Shown piece after piece: positions 43,566 through 52,700 of a stretch of 64,000 nucleotides of DNA. Position numbers and translations under genes: made by a program. The DNA is from Microbacterium neungamense (GTDB lineage Bacteria > Actinomycetota > Actinomycetes > Actinomycetales > Microbacteriaceae): positions 2,232,001-2,296,000 of the forward strand of contig NZ_CP069717.1 of the NCBI RefSeq assembly GCF_024971095.1, read 5' to 3'. The number at the start of each line of letters is the position of its first letter. Within the stretch, counting starts at the first letter, position 1. The notes below the pieces were generated by a model, which did no database searches, had not been told where the DNA came from, and saw only the letters and a program-made list of their open reading frames with translations.

Positions 43566-43571
43566 AGTCTA
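43566..43571 (-). promoter_or_regulatory. -10 element (TAGACT) of the lysophospholipase gene
   Basis: TAGACT on the minus strand, seven bases before ATG 43558. Confidence 0.5.
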
Positions 43572-43612
43572 CGAGGGCGCCTGCGCGCTCCCGTGCGCCG
43601 TGACGCCGGACG

Positions 43613-44026
43613 TCAGGGCAGGTACGGGTACGCGGGGTACACGTATCCGGCCGCCCAGAACGGGGTGTACCCGTAGTAGCCGAAGACGCCCTCGTTGTAT
43701 TCGCGGTCGTTGATCAGCTCCGGGTCGTAGCCGGGTGCCCCGGCGAGCCGTTCCCGGCTCTGGTCGATGCGCACCTCGTCGTCGCGGATGCCGGTGACGG
43801 CGTCGACGGGGATGTACGACCGGTGCTCGCCGAGCCCGAGGAATCCGCCGGAGGCGACCACGAGGAACCGCACCTTGTTCTCTTCGGTGTCGACGAGCAG
43901 ATCCTCCACCTTCCCGATCTCCTCGCCGTCGGGGTCCCTCACCGTCCGGCCGCGGATGTCGTCCTCCTCGGCGACCGTGCGGTCGCTGTCCGCGAGGCTC
44001 ACCAGTTCGTGCTGCGGGGTGTCCAT
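43613..44026 (-). CDS. PRC-barrel domain protein
   Basis: 137 residues from ATG 44026, which has GGAAGGAG eight bases upstream. The PRC-barrel signature is seen in DDIRGRTVRDPDGEEIGKVE, DLLVDTEENKVRFLVVASGG and SYIPVDAVTGIRDDEVRI. The C-terminal 40 residues are rich in Tyr, Pro and Gly (GYYGYTPFWAAGYVYPAYPY) and are probably disordered. PRC-barrel proteins in actinobacteria are often stress-related and of unknown mechanism. Stand-alone gene. Confidence 0.88.
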   Translation of the reverse strand: MDTPQHELVSLADSDRTVAEEDDIRGRTVRDPDGEEIGKVEDLLVDTEENKVRFLVVASGGFLGLGEHRSYIPVDAVTGIRDDEVRIDQSRERLAGAPGYDPELINDREYNEGVFGYYGYTPFWAAGYVYPAYPYLP

Positions 44027-44231
44027 GCTCGCTCCTTCCATGGGTGCGGGGCGGACGCCGGGCGCGACCGTCCGCCCGCACGTTCAGCGTGCCCCCGCGC
44101 CGCCGCCTTCGCCATGGGCTGGCGCGACGGTCGCCCGAGGCGCATACTTGCCCCGCCCGGCGGGGTCCGCGTGCTGCCGAGCGGGGGCGCGCACCGGCCG
44201 GAGAGGCGCCCGCTTCCGATCCTCGAGAAAT

Positions 44232-44252
44232 TTACTTAGACTGTCTAAGTAA
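44232..44252. promoter_or_regulatory. perfect 21-bp MarR operator overlapping the start codon
   Basis: Arms TTACTTAGAC and GTCTAAGTAA around one central T. The right arm ends on the A of the marR-type ATG (44252), so bound repressor covers the start. It is the most AT-rich stretch nearby and lacks an SD, suggesting a leaderless, autorepressed transcript. Confidence 0.85.
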
Positions 44253-44692
44253 TGCCGTCCTCGCCCGAAGCCCTCCACGACACCGCCGCCGAGCTGCGCT
44301 TCGCGGTGTTCCGCCTCGCCCGGCGCCTGCGCTGCGCCCGCGCCGTCGACGCGATGAGCGACGCACAGCTCGCCGTCCTCGCCGCGCTGCGGATGCACGG
44401 CCGCCACACGCTCTCCGCTCTCGCCGAGCGCGAACGGGTCACCGCACCCACGATGACCTCGATGATCAACGGCCTCGCCGAACAGGGGTACGTGGTCCGC
44501 ATCCCGGACGAGGACGACCGCCGGCGCGTGCACGTCGAGATCACGGAGCGCGGCATCGAGCTCGTCGCCGAGACCATCCGCCGCCGCGACGAGCTGCTCG
44601 CCGGCATGATCACCGACCTCGGCCTGGACGAGAACGAGATCGCCGTGCTGCGCGAGGCCAGCGCTCTGATCCGGAGGCTGGCCGAGCGATGA
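44252..44692 (+). CDS. MarR-family transcriptional regulator
   Basis: 146 residues. Winged HTH: SDAQLAVLAALRMHGRHTLS, ALAERERVTAPTMTSMINGL, DRRRVHVEITERGIEL. Forms an ATGA overlap with the MFS exporter gene and has a perfect palindrome at its start, so it almost surely represses the two-gene operon and is released by the drug or metabolite that the transporter exports. Confidence 0.93.
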   Translation: MPSSPEALHDTAAELRFAVFRLARRLRCARAVDAMSDAQLAVLAALRMHGRHTLSALAERERVTAPTMTSMINGLAEQGYVVRIPDEDDRRRVHVEITERGIELVAETIRRRDELLAGMITDLGLDENEIAVLREASALIRRLAER

Positions 44693-46023
44693 GCGCCATG
44701 TTCCGATCCTTCCGGTCGTTCAACTACCGCACCTGGTTCCTCGGCGCCGTGGTGTCGAACATCGGCGGATGGATGCAGGCCACCGCCCAGGACTGGGTCG
44801 TCCTGACCGAGCTGACCGACAACGACGCCACCGCGATGGGCGTCACGATGGCCCTGCAGTTCGTGCCCCCGCTCGTCCTGGTGAGCATGACCGGCTGGGT
44901 GGCCGACCGCTTCGACCGCCGCCGCGTGCTGCTGTGCACGCAGACCGTGCTGATGCTGCTGGCGCTCGCCGTCGCGGTGCTGCTGCCCACCGGCGTGATG
45001 ACCCTGCCGCTGATGTTCTGCTTCGCCGCGGCGTTCGGCGTCGCGAACGCCTTCGACGCTCCGGCCCGCCAGGCCTTCGTGTCCGACATGGTGAGCATCG
45101 AGGACACCTCGAACGCGGTCGCGCTGAACTCCGCCTCGTTCAACATGGCCCGCCTGATCGGACCCGCCGCGGGCGGCCTCCTCATCGTCGCGATCGGCTC
45201 GGGTTGGGTGTTCGTCGCGAACGCGGTGACCTTCCTCGCGATGATCGTCGCGCTGCTGCTGATCCGGCGGAGCGAGCTCATCCCGCGCGCGAAGCACCGC
45301 CGCGCCGGCGGGCTCGCGGAGGGCTTCCGCTACGTGCGCGGACGCAGCGACCTCGTCGTCGTGTTCGTGATGGTGTTCCTGATCGGCGCGTTCGGCATGA
45401 ACTTCCCCATCTACGCGTCGACCATGGCCCTCGAGTTCGGCCGCGAGGCCGACGGCTACGGCCTGCTCAGCTCGGTGCTCGCCATCGGCTCGCTCACCGG
45501 CGCGCTGCTGGCCGCGCGCCGCGACCGCGCCCGCGTGCGGGTGCTCGTCCTCGCCGCCGGCGGCTTCGGCGTGGCATCCCTCGTCTCCGCCGCCATGCCC
45601 ACCTACGGCACGTACGCGGCGGTGCTCGTGCTCGTCGGCTTCTCCACCGTGACCATGCTCACCACCGCGAACGGGTACGTGCAGACGACGACGGATGCCG
45701 CGCTGCGCGGCCGCGTGCTGGCGCTGTACATGGCGGTCATCATGGGGTCCACGCCGATCGGCGCGCCGATCGCGGGATGGGTGGTGGACACGTTCTCCGC
45801 GCGGGCCGCGATCACGGTCGGCGGGGTCGCCGGCATCCTCGCGTTCGGGATCGGCATCGGCTGGATGCTGTGGTCGGGACGGCTGCATCGCCGCGACGAC
45901 GCCCGCTTCCGGCTCACGCTGGACGAGACGCGGCCGCTGTCGGTGATCCGGGCGATGGATCCGGCATCCTTCGACGACCGCACGGCGGCGACCACCCCGA
46001 TCCGGGTGGAGCGCGAGGACTGA
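44689..46023 (+). CDS. MFS transporter, probable exporter
   Basis: 444 residues, 12 predicted membrane segments. N-terminal FNYRTWFLGAVVSNIGGWMQ, ATAQDWVVLTEL, then the loop 2-3 motif GWVADRFDRRRVLL (motif A) and APARQAFVSDMV. This is the EntS/DHA3-like branch that exports siderophores, macrolides and other hydrophobic compounds. Overlaps the MarR gene by four bases. C-terminal cytoplasmic tail of about 50 residues is charged. Substrate unknown. Confidence 0.9.
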   Translation: MSAMFRSFRSFNYRTWFLGAVVSNIGGWMQATAQDWVVLTELTDNDATAMGVTMALQFVPPLVLVSMTGWVADRFDRRRVLLCTQTVLMLLALAVAVLLPTGVMTLPLMFCFAAAFGVANAFDAPARQAFVSDMVSIEDTSNAVALNSASFNMARLIGPAAGGLLIVAIGSGWVFVANAVTFLAMIVALLLIRRSELIPRAKHRRAGGLAEGFRYVRGRSDLVVVFVMVFLIGAFGMNFPIYASTMALEFGREADGYGLLSSVLAIGSLTGALLAARRDRARVRVLVLAAGGFGVASLVSAAMPTYGTYAAVLVLVGFSTVTMLTTANGYVQTTTDAALRGRVLALYMAVIMGSTPIGAPIAGWVVDTFSARAAITVGGVAGILAFGIGIGWMLWSGRLHRRDDARFRLTLDETRPLSVIRAMDPASFDDRTAATTPIRVERED

Positions 46024-46067
46024 CCGGCGCGGTTGTCAAGCACCTCGTACGCTCCGACGCCCCGGGG

Positions 46068-46073
46068 TAGCGT
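46068..46073 (+). promoter_or_regulatory. -10 element (TAGCGT) of the first small acidic gene
   Basis: TAGCGT seven bases before ATG 46081. TTGTCAAG lies 35 bp upstream, in the same position as CTGTCAAC before the second small gene. Confidence 0.5.
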
Positions 46074-46080
46074 CCGCGGC

Positions 46081-46428
46081 ATGGACGAGAACCACCACGA
46101 GAACACGCCGGGATCGGATGCCGGGCACGGGTCGGACTCCGGACACGGCTCGGAGGCCGGGCAGCGCTCGGATGCCGGGCAGCACCCGCACACGCCGGGT
46201 CAGGACCCGCAGGGGTCCGGCGAGCCGAGGCAGGCCGACGGCGCCGAGCGGCCGGCATCCGACGACTCCGCAGCCAGGGGCGGGCCGAGCAGCGAGGGCG
46301 CACGCAACGCCGAGGGCGGCGGCGCGCCGCTGGGCGGGGACGCGAACACCGAGGAGCAGCTCGACGCCGACACCGCCGTCGAGGAGGACGCCCTGAAGGC
46401 CCTCGACCCCGACGACTCCCCCGCCTGA
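46081..46428 (+). CDS. small disordered acidic protein
   Basis: 115 residues beginning MDENHHENTPGSDAGHGS, rich in Gly, Asp, Ser, Glu and His, with approximate repeats (SDAGHGSDSGHGSEAGQRSD). No domain or membrane segment. The first codons and promoter resemble those of the next gene (MDENQAIPDP), so the two may be diverged duplicates under common control. No function assigned; a hydrophilin-like or stress role is only a guess. Confidence 0.6.
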   Translation: MDENHHENTPGSDAGHGSDSGHGSEAGQRSDAGQHPHTPGQDPQGSGEPRQADGAERPASDDSAARGGPSSEGARNAEGGGAPLGGDANTEEQLDADTAVEEDALKALDPDDSPA

Positions 46429-46545
46429 CCCGCCGCTTCGGCGCCGCGATACCGGCACTTTTCGCGACCTGGACGCGGCCGGCAGGCATCCGGGGGCCGG
46501 CGGGGCCGGGCTGTCAACCCCCTGCCGCATCCGTCTCGCCGCGCC

Positions 46546-46551
46546 TACCGT
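46546..46551 (+). promoter_or_regulatory. -10 element (TACCGT) of the second small acidic gene
   Basis: TACCGT six bases before ATG 46558. Confidence 0.5.
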
Positions 46552-46557
46552 TGCGGC

Positions 46558-46782
46558 ATGGACGAGAACCAGGCGATCCCCGACCCGAACGACCCCGCCC
46601 ACCGGCAGGAGTTCACCGAACCGGACGAGCACGAGACATCGGCCGCCCGAGCCGACGAGGAGCCCGTCGAGAACGACCCGCAGGGCGCGACGCAGGGCGG
46701 CGCGATCCAGGGTGACAGCTCGCACGGCCACTCGCCGCACGGCGCCATCCAGGGCGACGCGAGTCCCGAGCGCGAGGACTGA
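46558..46782 (+). CDS. small disordered acidic protein, similar start to previous
   Basis: 74 residues: MDENQAIPDPNDPAHRQEFT, then a Glu/Asp-rich part and short repeats (GATQGGAIQGDSSHGHSPHG). No domain. A shared CTGTCAA box, a TANNNT element and the same MDEN start link it to the preceding gene. Followed by a nested hairpin. Possibly a small stress-related intrinsically disordered protein; unproven. Confidence 0.6.
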   Translation: MDENQAIPDPNDPAHRQEFTEPDEHETSAARADEEPVENDPQGATQGGAIQGDSSHGHSPHGAIQGDASPERED

Positions 46783-46786
46783 TCCG

Positions 46787-46857
46787 CGCGAGACGTGCCG
46801 TTCTGCACGAGACAGGCCGCTGTTCGTGCCGTCTCGTGCAGAACGCCGAGTCTCGCG
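46787..46857. terminator. nested inverted repeat between the small acidic gene and the rocD fusion
   Basis: Outer arms CGCGAGAC (46787-46794) / GTCTCGCG (46850-46857) and inner arms GTTCTGCACGAGAC (46800-46813) / its exact complement (46831-46844). Each arm carries two CGAGAC motifs. It sits between convergent genes, consistent with a bidirectional terminator, but its nested design resembles that of the hairpin at 38343. Confidence 0.75.
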
Positions 46858-46863
46858 GGGCGG

Positions 46864-48987
46864 TCAGCCCCCCAGCACCACCCGCAGCTGCTCCACACCC
46901 CAGTCCAGCTCGGTGGCGCGGATGACCAGCGGCGGGGCGATGCGGATGGTCTGACCGTGCGTGTCCTTCACGAGCACGCCGCGCTCCAGGAGCTTCTCCG
47001 CGACCTCCCGCCCGGATCCGCGCGCCGGGTCGATGTCGACGCCCGCCCACAGCCCGGCGATCCGCACCGCCGTGACGCCCTCGCCGACGAGGGTCTCCAG
47101 CCGGCCGGCGAGGTGCTCGCCGAGGGCGCGGGCGCGCTCCTGGAACTCGCCGCTCTCCAGCATCTCCACCACGCGCAGCCCGACGGCCGCGGCCAGCGGG
47201 TTGCCGCCGAAGGTCGAGCCGTGCTCGCCCGGGCGGATCACGCCGAGGACGTCGCGGTTGCCGACCACGGCCGACACCGGCAGGATGCCGCCGCCGAGCG
47301 CCTTGCCGAGCAGGTACAGGTCGGGCACGACGCCCTCCCGGTCGCACGCGAAGGTCTCCCCGACCCGGCCCAGCCCGGACTGGATCTCGTCCGCGATGAA
47401 CAGCACGTTCCGCTCGTCGCAGATCTCCCGGATGCGGCGCAGGTACCCGTCCGGCGGGATGATCACGCCGCCCTCGCCCTGGATCGGCTCGATCAGCACG
47501 GCGGCGGTCTCGTCCGTGATCGCGGCGGCGATGGCATCCGCGTCGCCATACGGCACCAGGTCGAAGCCCGGCGTGTACGGGCCGAAGTCGACGCGCGCCT
47601 GCTCGTCGTCGCTGAAGCTGACGATCGTGGTGGTGCGGCCGTGGAAGTTGCCCTCGGCGACGACTATGCGCGCCCGGCCCTCGGTGATGCCCTTCACGCG
47701 GTACCCCCAGGCGCGGGCGACCTTGATGCCGGTCTCCACGGCCTCCGCGCCGGTGTTCATCGGCAGCACCATCTCCTTGCCGCACAGCCCGGCCAGGGCC
47801 GCTGCGAACGGCTCCAGGCGGTCGCTGCGGAAGGCGCGGCTGACGAGCGCCACGCGACCCAGCTGCTCGGTGAGCGCGGCGACGATCGCCGGATGCCGGT
47901 GGCCGAAGTTCACCGCGGAGTACGCGGCGAGCAGGTCGAGGTAGCGGCGCCCCTCCACGTCGGTCACCCAGGCGCCTTCGGCGCGGGCGATCGTCACCGG
48001 GAGCGGGTGGTAGTTCTCCGCGACGTGCGGCTCGGCGGCCGAGCCCGTCGACGCGTGCGTGGCCTCCTCGGTCACGGCGCTCACTTTCGCACCCTCCGTC
48101 GACTCGCTCCGCTGGGCGCCGCGCAGTTCGAGCGTGCAGCACTTGATGCCGCCGCCGCCGAGCAGCAGCTCGGACAGGTCGACGGTGATCGGGTTGTAGC
48201 CGCGCTCGCGCAGCTGCCGCTCGAATCCCTTGGCGCGCGGCGAGATGATCACGTTGTAGCCGTCGCTGGCGGAGTTCAGGCCGAACACGGCGCCGTCCTC
48301 GTCGGAGACGAGGATCGCGTCCGGGAACCGCTCCTCGAGGATCGCGCGGCTGGCCTCGTCGAACGCGCCGGGGAGGTAGGCGATGTTCGCCCGCTCCGGC
48401 CCGCCGTTCTCCACGCCCTCGACCGGGTCGAGCACGGCGAGCGCGGTGTCCAGGTGGTAGAAGCGCGGGTCGACGAGGTTCAGCGAGACCACCTCACGGC
48501 CGAAGACCTCCCCCACCTCGCGGTGGCTGTCGCCGGTGGAGCGGAAGCCGGTGCCGGCCAGGATGACGTCGCCGGCGAGCAGGAAGTCGCCTTCGCCCTC
48601 GTTGACCTCCTCCGGCTCGATCGTCTCGAAGCCGTGGCTGCGGAACCACTCGGCGAAGGCCGGGGCCTCGCCCGCGCGCTCGACGAAGCGGAACTTCGGC
48701 ACGTAGGCGCGACCGTCGATGACGAACCCGCCGTTGGCGGTGTAGACCATGTCGGGGTAGTCGGCCAGCGGTTCGATGAGCTCGACCTCGTGGCCCAGCT
48801 CGAGGTACAGGTCGTACAGCTTCTGCCACTGCGCCACGGCCTTGGCGGTGTCGGTGGGCCTGGCCGGCTCCATCCACGGGTTGATCGTGTAGCTCACCGT
48901 GAAGTGCTCCGGGCGGCACATCAGATAGCGGCGGTGGTGCGCGATCCGCGCGGGCGCGGTCGTCACGGCGGTCTCAGGCGTCGACAT
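46864..48987 (-). CDS. fused dimethylarginine dimethylaminohydrolase-like / ornithine aminotransferase
   Basis: 707 residues without an internal stop. Part 1 (about 1-290) is a DDAH/amidinotransferase: RYLMCRPEHFTVSYTINPWM, DMVYTANGGFVIDG, DPRFYHLDTALAVL (His), and GGGGIKCCTLELR (nucleophilic Cys). Part 2 (from about 310) is a class-III aminotransferase, ornithine-oxo-acid type: ADEIQSGLGRVGETFA, PLP lysine in LLGKALGGGILPVSAVVG, HGSTFGGNPLAAAVGL. Together they would turn (methyl)arginine products toward glutamate semialdehyde. Between them lies a ~25-residue linker including GAQRSESTEG. An internal GTG (about 48083) with GGAGGG eight bases upstream could also start a separate transaminase. 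ATG 48987 has GAGGAG. Confidence 0.85.
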   Translation of the reverse strand: MSTPETAVTTAPARIAHHRRYLMCRPEHFTVSYTINPWMEPARPTDTAKAVAQWQKLYDLYLELGHEVELIEPLADYPDMVYTANGGFVIDGRAYVPKFRFVERAGEAPAFAEWFRSHGFETIEPEEVNEGEGDFLLAGDVILAGTGFRSTGDSHREVGEVFGREVVSLNLVDPRFYHLDTALAVLDPVEGVENGGPERANIAYLPGAFDEASRAILEERFPDAILVSDEDGAVFGLNSASDGYNVIISPRAKGFERQLRERGYNPITVDLSELLLGGGGIKCCTLELRGAQRSESTEGAKVSAVTEEATHASTGSAAEPHVAENYHPLPVTIARAEGAWVTDVEGRRYLDLLAAYSAVNFGHRHPAIVAALTEQLGRVALVSRAFRSDRLEPFAAALAGLCGKEMVLPMNTGAEAVETGIKVARAWGYRVKGITEGRARIVVAEGNFHGRTTTIVSFSDDEQARVDFGPYTPGFDLVPYGDADAIAAAITDETAAVLIEPIQGEGGVIIPPDGYLRRIREICDERNVLFIADEIQSGLGRVGETFACDREGVVPDLYLLGKALGGGILPVSAVVGNRDVLGVIRPGEHGSTFGGNPLAAAVGLRVVEMLESGEFQERARALGEHLAGRLETLVGEGVTAVRIAGLWAGVDIDPARGSGREVAEKLLERGVLVKDTHGQTIRIAPPLVIRATELDWGVEQLRVVLGG

Positions 48988-49141
48988 GGATGCTCCTCGG
49001 AAACGGATGCGGCGGACGCTGTCCACAGGCCCGGCGGTCCTTCGACCCGCTGCGCGGCGGCGGGGAAGATGCGACTCGGGCACGCCGCGTTCATTCTCTC
49101 ACCGAAGTCTGTGCATCGCCAGCATCCCGAGGAGCGGACGG

Positions 49142-49175
49142 GGTCCTGGCGCGCGGGCGTCGGCGCGCCAGGACC
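49142..49175 (-). terminator. 13-bp perfect hairpin after the M14 remnant
   Basis: GGTCCTGGCGCGC (49142-49154) pairs with GCGCGCCAGGACC (49163-49175) around an 8-base loop, eight bases past the stop of the M14 pseudogene. No T-run. Confidence 0.75.
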
Positions 49176-49182
49176 CGGTCGA

Positions 49183-49796
49183 TCACTCGTCGGCGGGGTC
49201 CGACGCCTGCTGGGGGAGCGTGTCCCAGAACGACGTGTCGGCGGTCTCCACCTCGCCGCTCGCCACGGCGCGGATGGTGCTCTCCAGGGTGACGCGTCGA
49301 GATGCCGTACTCGGCCGCGATGCCGTTGCGGGTTCGCGGTGCCGCCGACGTACTTGCCCAGGTGCCCCCAGCCGGTCGGGTCCACGCTGGCGTAGACCAC
49401 GGCGCCCAGCCGCTTCGAACCTTCCAGCACGGCCGGGTCCACATCGGGGGTGGTCGGGTACAGGATCGACCCGGAGACCAGCGTCCCGTCGACCCGCGAC
49501 TGCGTGCCCTGGTGGTGCAGGTCGATCATGTAGTCGAGCGGGAAGTCGACGTCGCCCATCGCGCCGTCGGGGTTGAGCATCGGCAGCACCAGGATGTTGA
49601 TGTCGTCCAGCACGTCGGCCATGCGACCGGTGCCCAGGTGCTTGATCACCTCGAGCTCGAGAGCGTCCTGCCGCGCGTCCTGCGCCTTCAGCTCCTGCAC
49701 CATCGAGTCGTAGGTGTGCAGGTTCGCGGTGTTGACCGTCTCGTGGCGTTGTAGCCAGGGCAACTCGAAACGGATCCAGGGAAGATACGGCGGTGC
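49183..49796 (-). pseudogene. M14 zinc carboxypeptidase, truncated and frameshifted
   Basis: Recognisable pieces in three frames: HTYDSMVQELKAQDARQDAL to NILVLPMLNPDGAMGDVDFP, DYMIDLHHQGTQSRVDGTL and HLGKYVGGTA; then, after a frame change near 49335, RNGIAAEYGIS; then, after a second break near 49297 that likely includes a deletion, VTLESTIRAVASGEVETADT and SFWDTLPQQASDPADE with a stop at 49183. The usual HxxE zinc motif at the 5' end is lost (the gene abuts putA2), and the segment with the catalytic Glu is also missing. Not functional. Confidence 0.85.
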
Positions 49797-49799
49797 ATG

Positions 49800-52700
49800 T
49801 CAGATGACGCCGCTGCTCCAGTCGTCCGGGTTGCCGAACCGGTGCGCGGTGATGGTCACCGACTGTTCGTGCACGAAGGGCAGCAGCTCCAGGCGTCCGG
49901 CCGAGGTGACCTCGTCGTCGTACACGGCGAGGCCGGGGTCGCCGTTCACGGCCCGGGCGAGGTCGCGGTGCAGGGCGGCGACCGCCTCCCGGCCGCCGAT
50001 GAGCCGCACGCGCGCGATCGCGGCGAGCGCGGCCGGCGCGACATCCGCCTCGGCGTCGGTCTCGGGCGGGGTGGCGGATGCGGGCTCAGCCGGGGTCTCG
50101 TGCCGGCGCGCCATCCGGTCGATCCACTCCGCGTCGGACTCCACGGCCACGAGCACGTCGAGGCCGCCGAGCTCGCGGCGGACGGCGGCGGGGAGTCCCT
50201 TCGGCACCGACAGCAGGAAGCGGGCGCCCGAGCGGATGCCGGCGATCACCACCCGCAGCACCTCCTGCAGCGGAGCGTCCGCGGTGGCCCTCAGCGCCAC
50301 CGGCACCGGCCGGTAGCGGAACAGGTTCCGCTCGACGCCCAGGCGGGACACGTCGCGCACCTGGCCGAATTCGCGGTCCCACACCACGGCATCCGACAGC
50401 GCGGACTGCCGCAGCCACTCGAAGGCGTCGAAGTCGAGCGAGGGCTGGGCGGACTCGATGAGCGCGGAGATGCGGCTGTCCAGACCGCGCAGGTGCAGGG
50501 TGCTGGAGGACTTGCCGCGCGGACGCGAACGCCACGAGCCCAACCGGATCAGGTAGTTCGCTCCGCCGACCTTGGCCCCCGGCCCCACCGAGGACCGCTT
50601 CCACCCGCCGAACGGCTGCCGCTGCACGATGGCCCCGGTGATGCCGCGGTTGACGTACAGGTTGCCCGCCTGCGCCCGATCCAGCCACAACGCCAGGTCG
50701 TCGGGGTCCTGGGTGCACAGCCCGGCGGTGAGCCCGAACGGCACGGCGTTCTGCAGGTCGATCGCCCGGGCCAGGGTGGGCGCGTGCATGATGCCGAGCA
50801 CCGGCCCGAAGAACTCCTCGAGGTGCATGCGCGAGCCGGGCTGCACGCCGACGCGGATGCCGGGGGTCCACAGCCGCCCGCTCTCGTCGCCGGGCACCGG
50901 CCGCGGCTTCACCAGCCACTGCTCGTCGCCCTCCAGTTCGGTGAGCGCCCAGGCGAGCTTGCCCTGCGGCCGTTCGATGACCGGCCCGACCTCGGCGCGC
51001 GGGTCGGACGGCCAGGCCACGTGCAGCGACCGGGTGGCGTCGACGAGCTGACGGCGGAAGCGCTTGGACCGGCCGACCGGCCCGACCAGGATCGCCAGCG
51101 ACGCCGCCGAGCACTTCTGCCCGGCATGCCCGAAGGCGCTGCGCACCAGATCGGCCACGGCGAGGTCGAGGTCGGCTGTGGGCGCGATGATCATGGCGTT
51201 CTTGCCGCTGGTCTCCGCCAGCAGCGGCAGGTCCGGACGCCAGGAGCGGAACAGCGCCGCGGTGTCCCACGATCCGGTCAGGATCACCCGCTCCACGTCC
51301 GGGTGCGCGATCAGCTGCCGGCCGAGGTCGCCCTCGTCGATGTCGACCAGGGCGAGCACGTCCCGCGGGATGCCGGCCTGCCACAGGGTCTCCGCGATCA
51401 CCGCCGCGCAGCGCCGCGCCTGCGGCGCCGGCTTGAGCACCACGCCCGAGCCGGCGGCGAGCGCGGCGAGCACACCCCCGGCCGGGATCGCCAGCGGGAA
51501 GTTCCACGGCGGGGCCACCACGGTCACCCGGGCCGGCACGAACACCGCGCCGGTCACGCCGTCCAGTTCGCGGGCCGTCGCCGCGTAGTACTTCGCGAAG
51601 TCGACCGCCTCGCTGACCTCGATGTCGGCTTCGGCGAACACCTTCCCGGTCTCGACCGCGGCGACCTCGATCAGCTCCCCGCGGCGGGCTTCGAGCGCGG
51701 CGGCCGCGCGCTGCAGGATCTCGGCCCGCTCCGCCGCCGGGCGGGAGCCCCACCCGACGCTCGCGTCGCGCACCCGCTGCACGGCGCGGTCGAGCATGTC
51801 CGGGTCCTCGATGCGGGCCTCGCGCAGGGCGGATGCACCGAGCGCGGCGCCTCCTGCATCGGCATCCGCGATGCGGGCGAGGATGCCCCGCGCCCACTCG
51901 CGGTTCGCGGCGAGCGAGGGATCGCTGTCCGGCGTGTTCGCGAAGCCGGGCGCGCCCTCGGCGCGGGCGGCCGCGGCGGCCTCCTGCCGGGAGTAGACCG
52001 CGGTCTCCAGGAAGGGGTCCCCGCCGGCATCCGATCCGCGCGAGATGCCGAGCACCGCGCGGGTGAGATCGACGTCGGATGCCGGTGCCGGCGCGACCGG
52101 GCGCACCGCCTCATGCACCGGCGCGGTGCGGTCCTGGGTGCGCCGAGGGCCGATCCGCAGGGTGTCGTCAGCGGAACGGGCGACGGAGTCAAGGAAGCGC
52201 AGCCGCTCCCGTTCGAACAGCGACGGGTCGTCGGCGAGGTGGAAGGCGGCCGAGAGGAAGTTCGACGGGGAGGCGTTCTCCTCCAGGCGGCGGACCAGGT
52301 AGCTGATCGCGACGTCGAACTCGTCCGGACGCACCACCGGCACGTACAGCAGCACCCCGCCGACCTCGCGCGACACGGCAGCGACCTGCGCCTGCGCCAT
52401 GCCGAGCAGCATCTCGAACTCCACCGCCTCGCGCACGCCGCGCTCCCCCGCGAGCAGCCAGGCGTAGGCGATGTCGAACAGGTTGTGCCCGGCCACGCCG
52501 ACGCGCACGGCGGCGGTGTTGCGGGGCTGGAGCGCCTCGTCCAAGCAGCGCAGGTAGTTCGCGTCGGTGTCGAGCTTGCTCTGGTACGGCGCCTGCGGCC
52601 AGCCGTGCATCACGGCGTCCACCTTCTCCATGGGGAGGTTCGCGCCCTTCACCAGGCGCACCTTGATCGGCGCGCCGCCGTGCTCGACCCGGTCGCGTGC

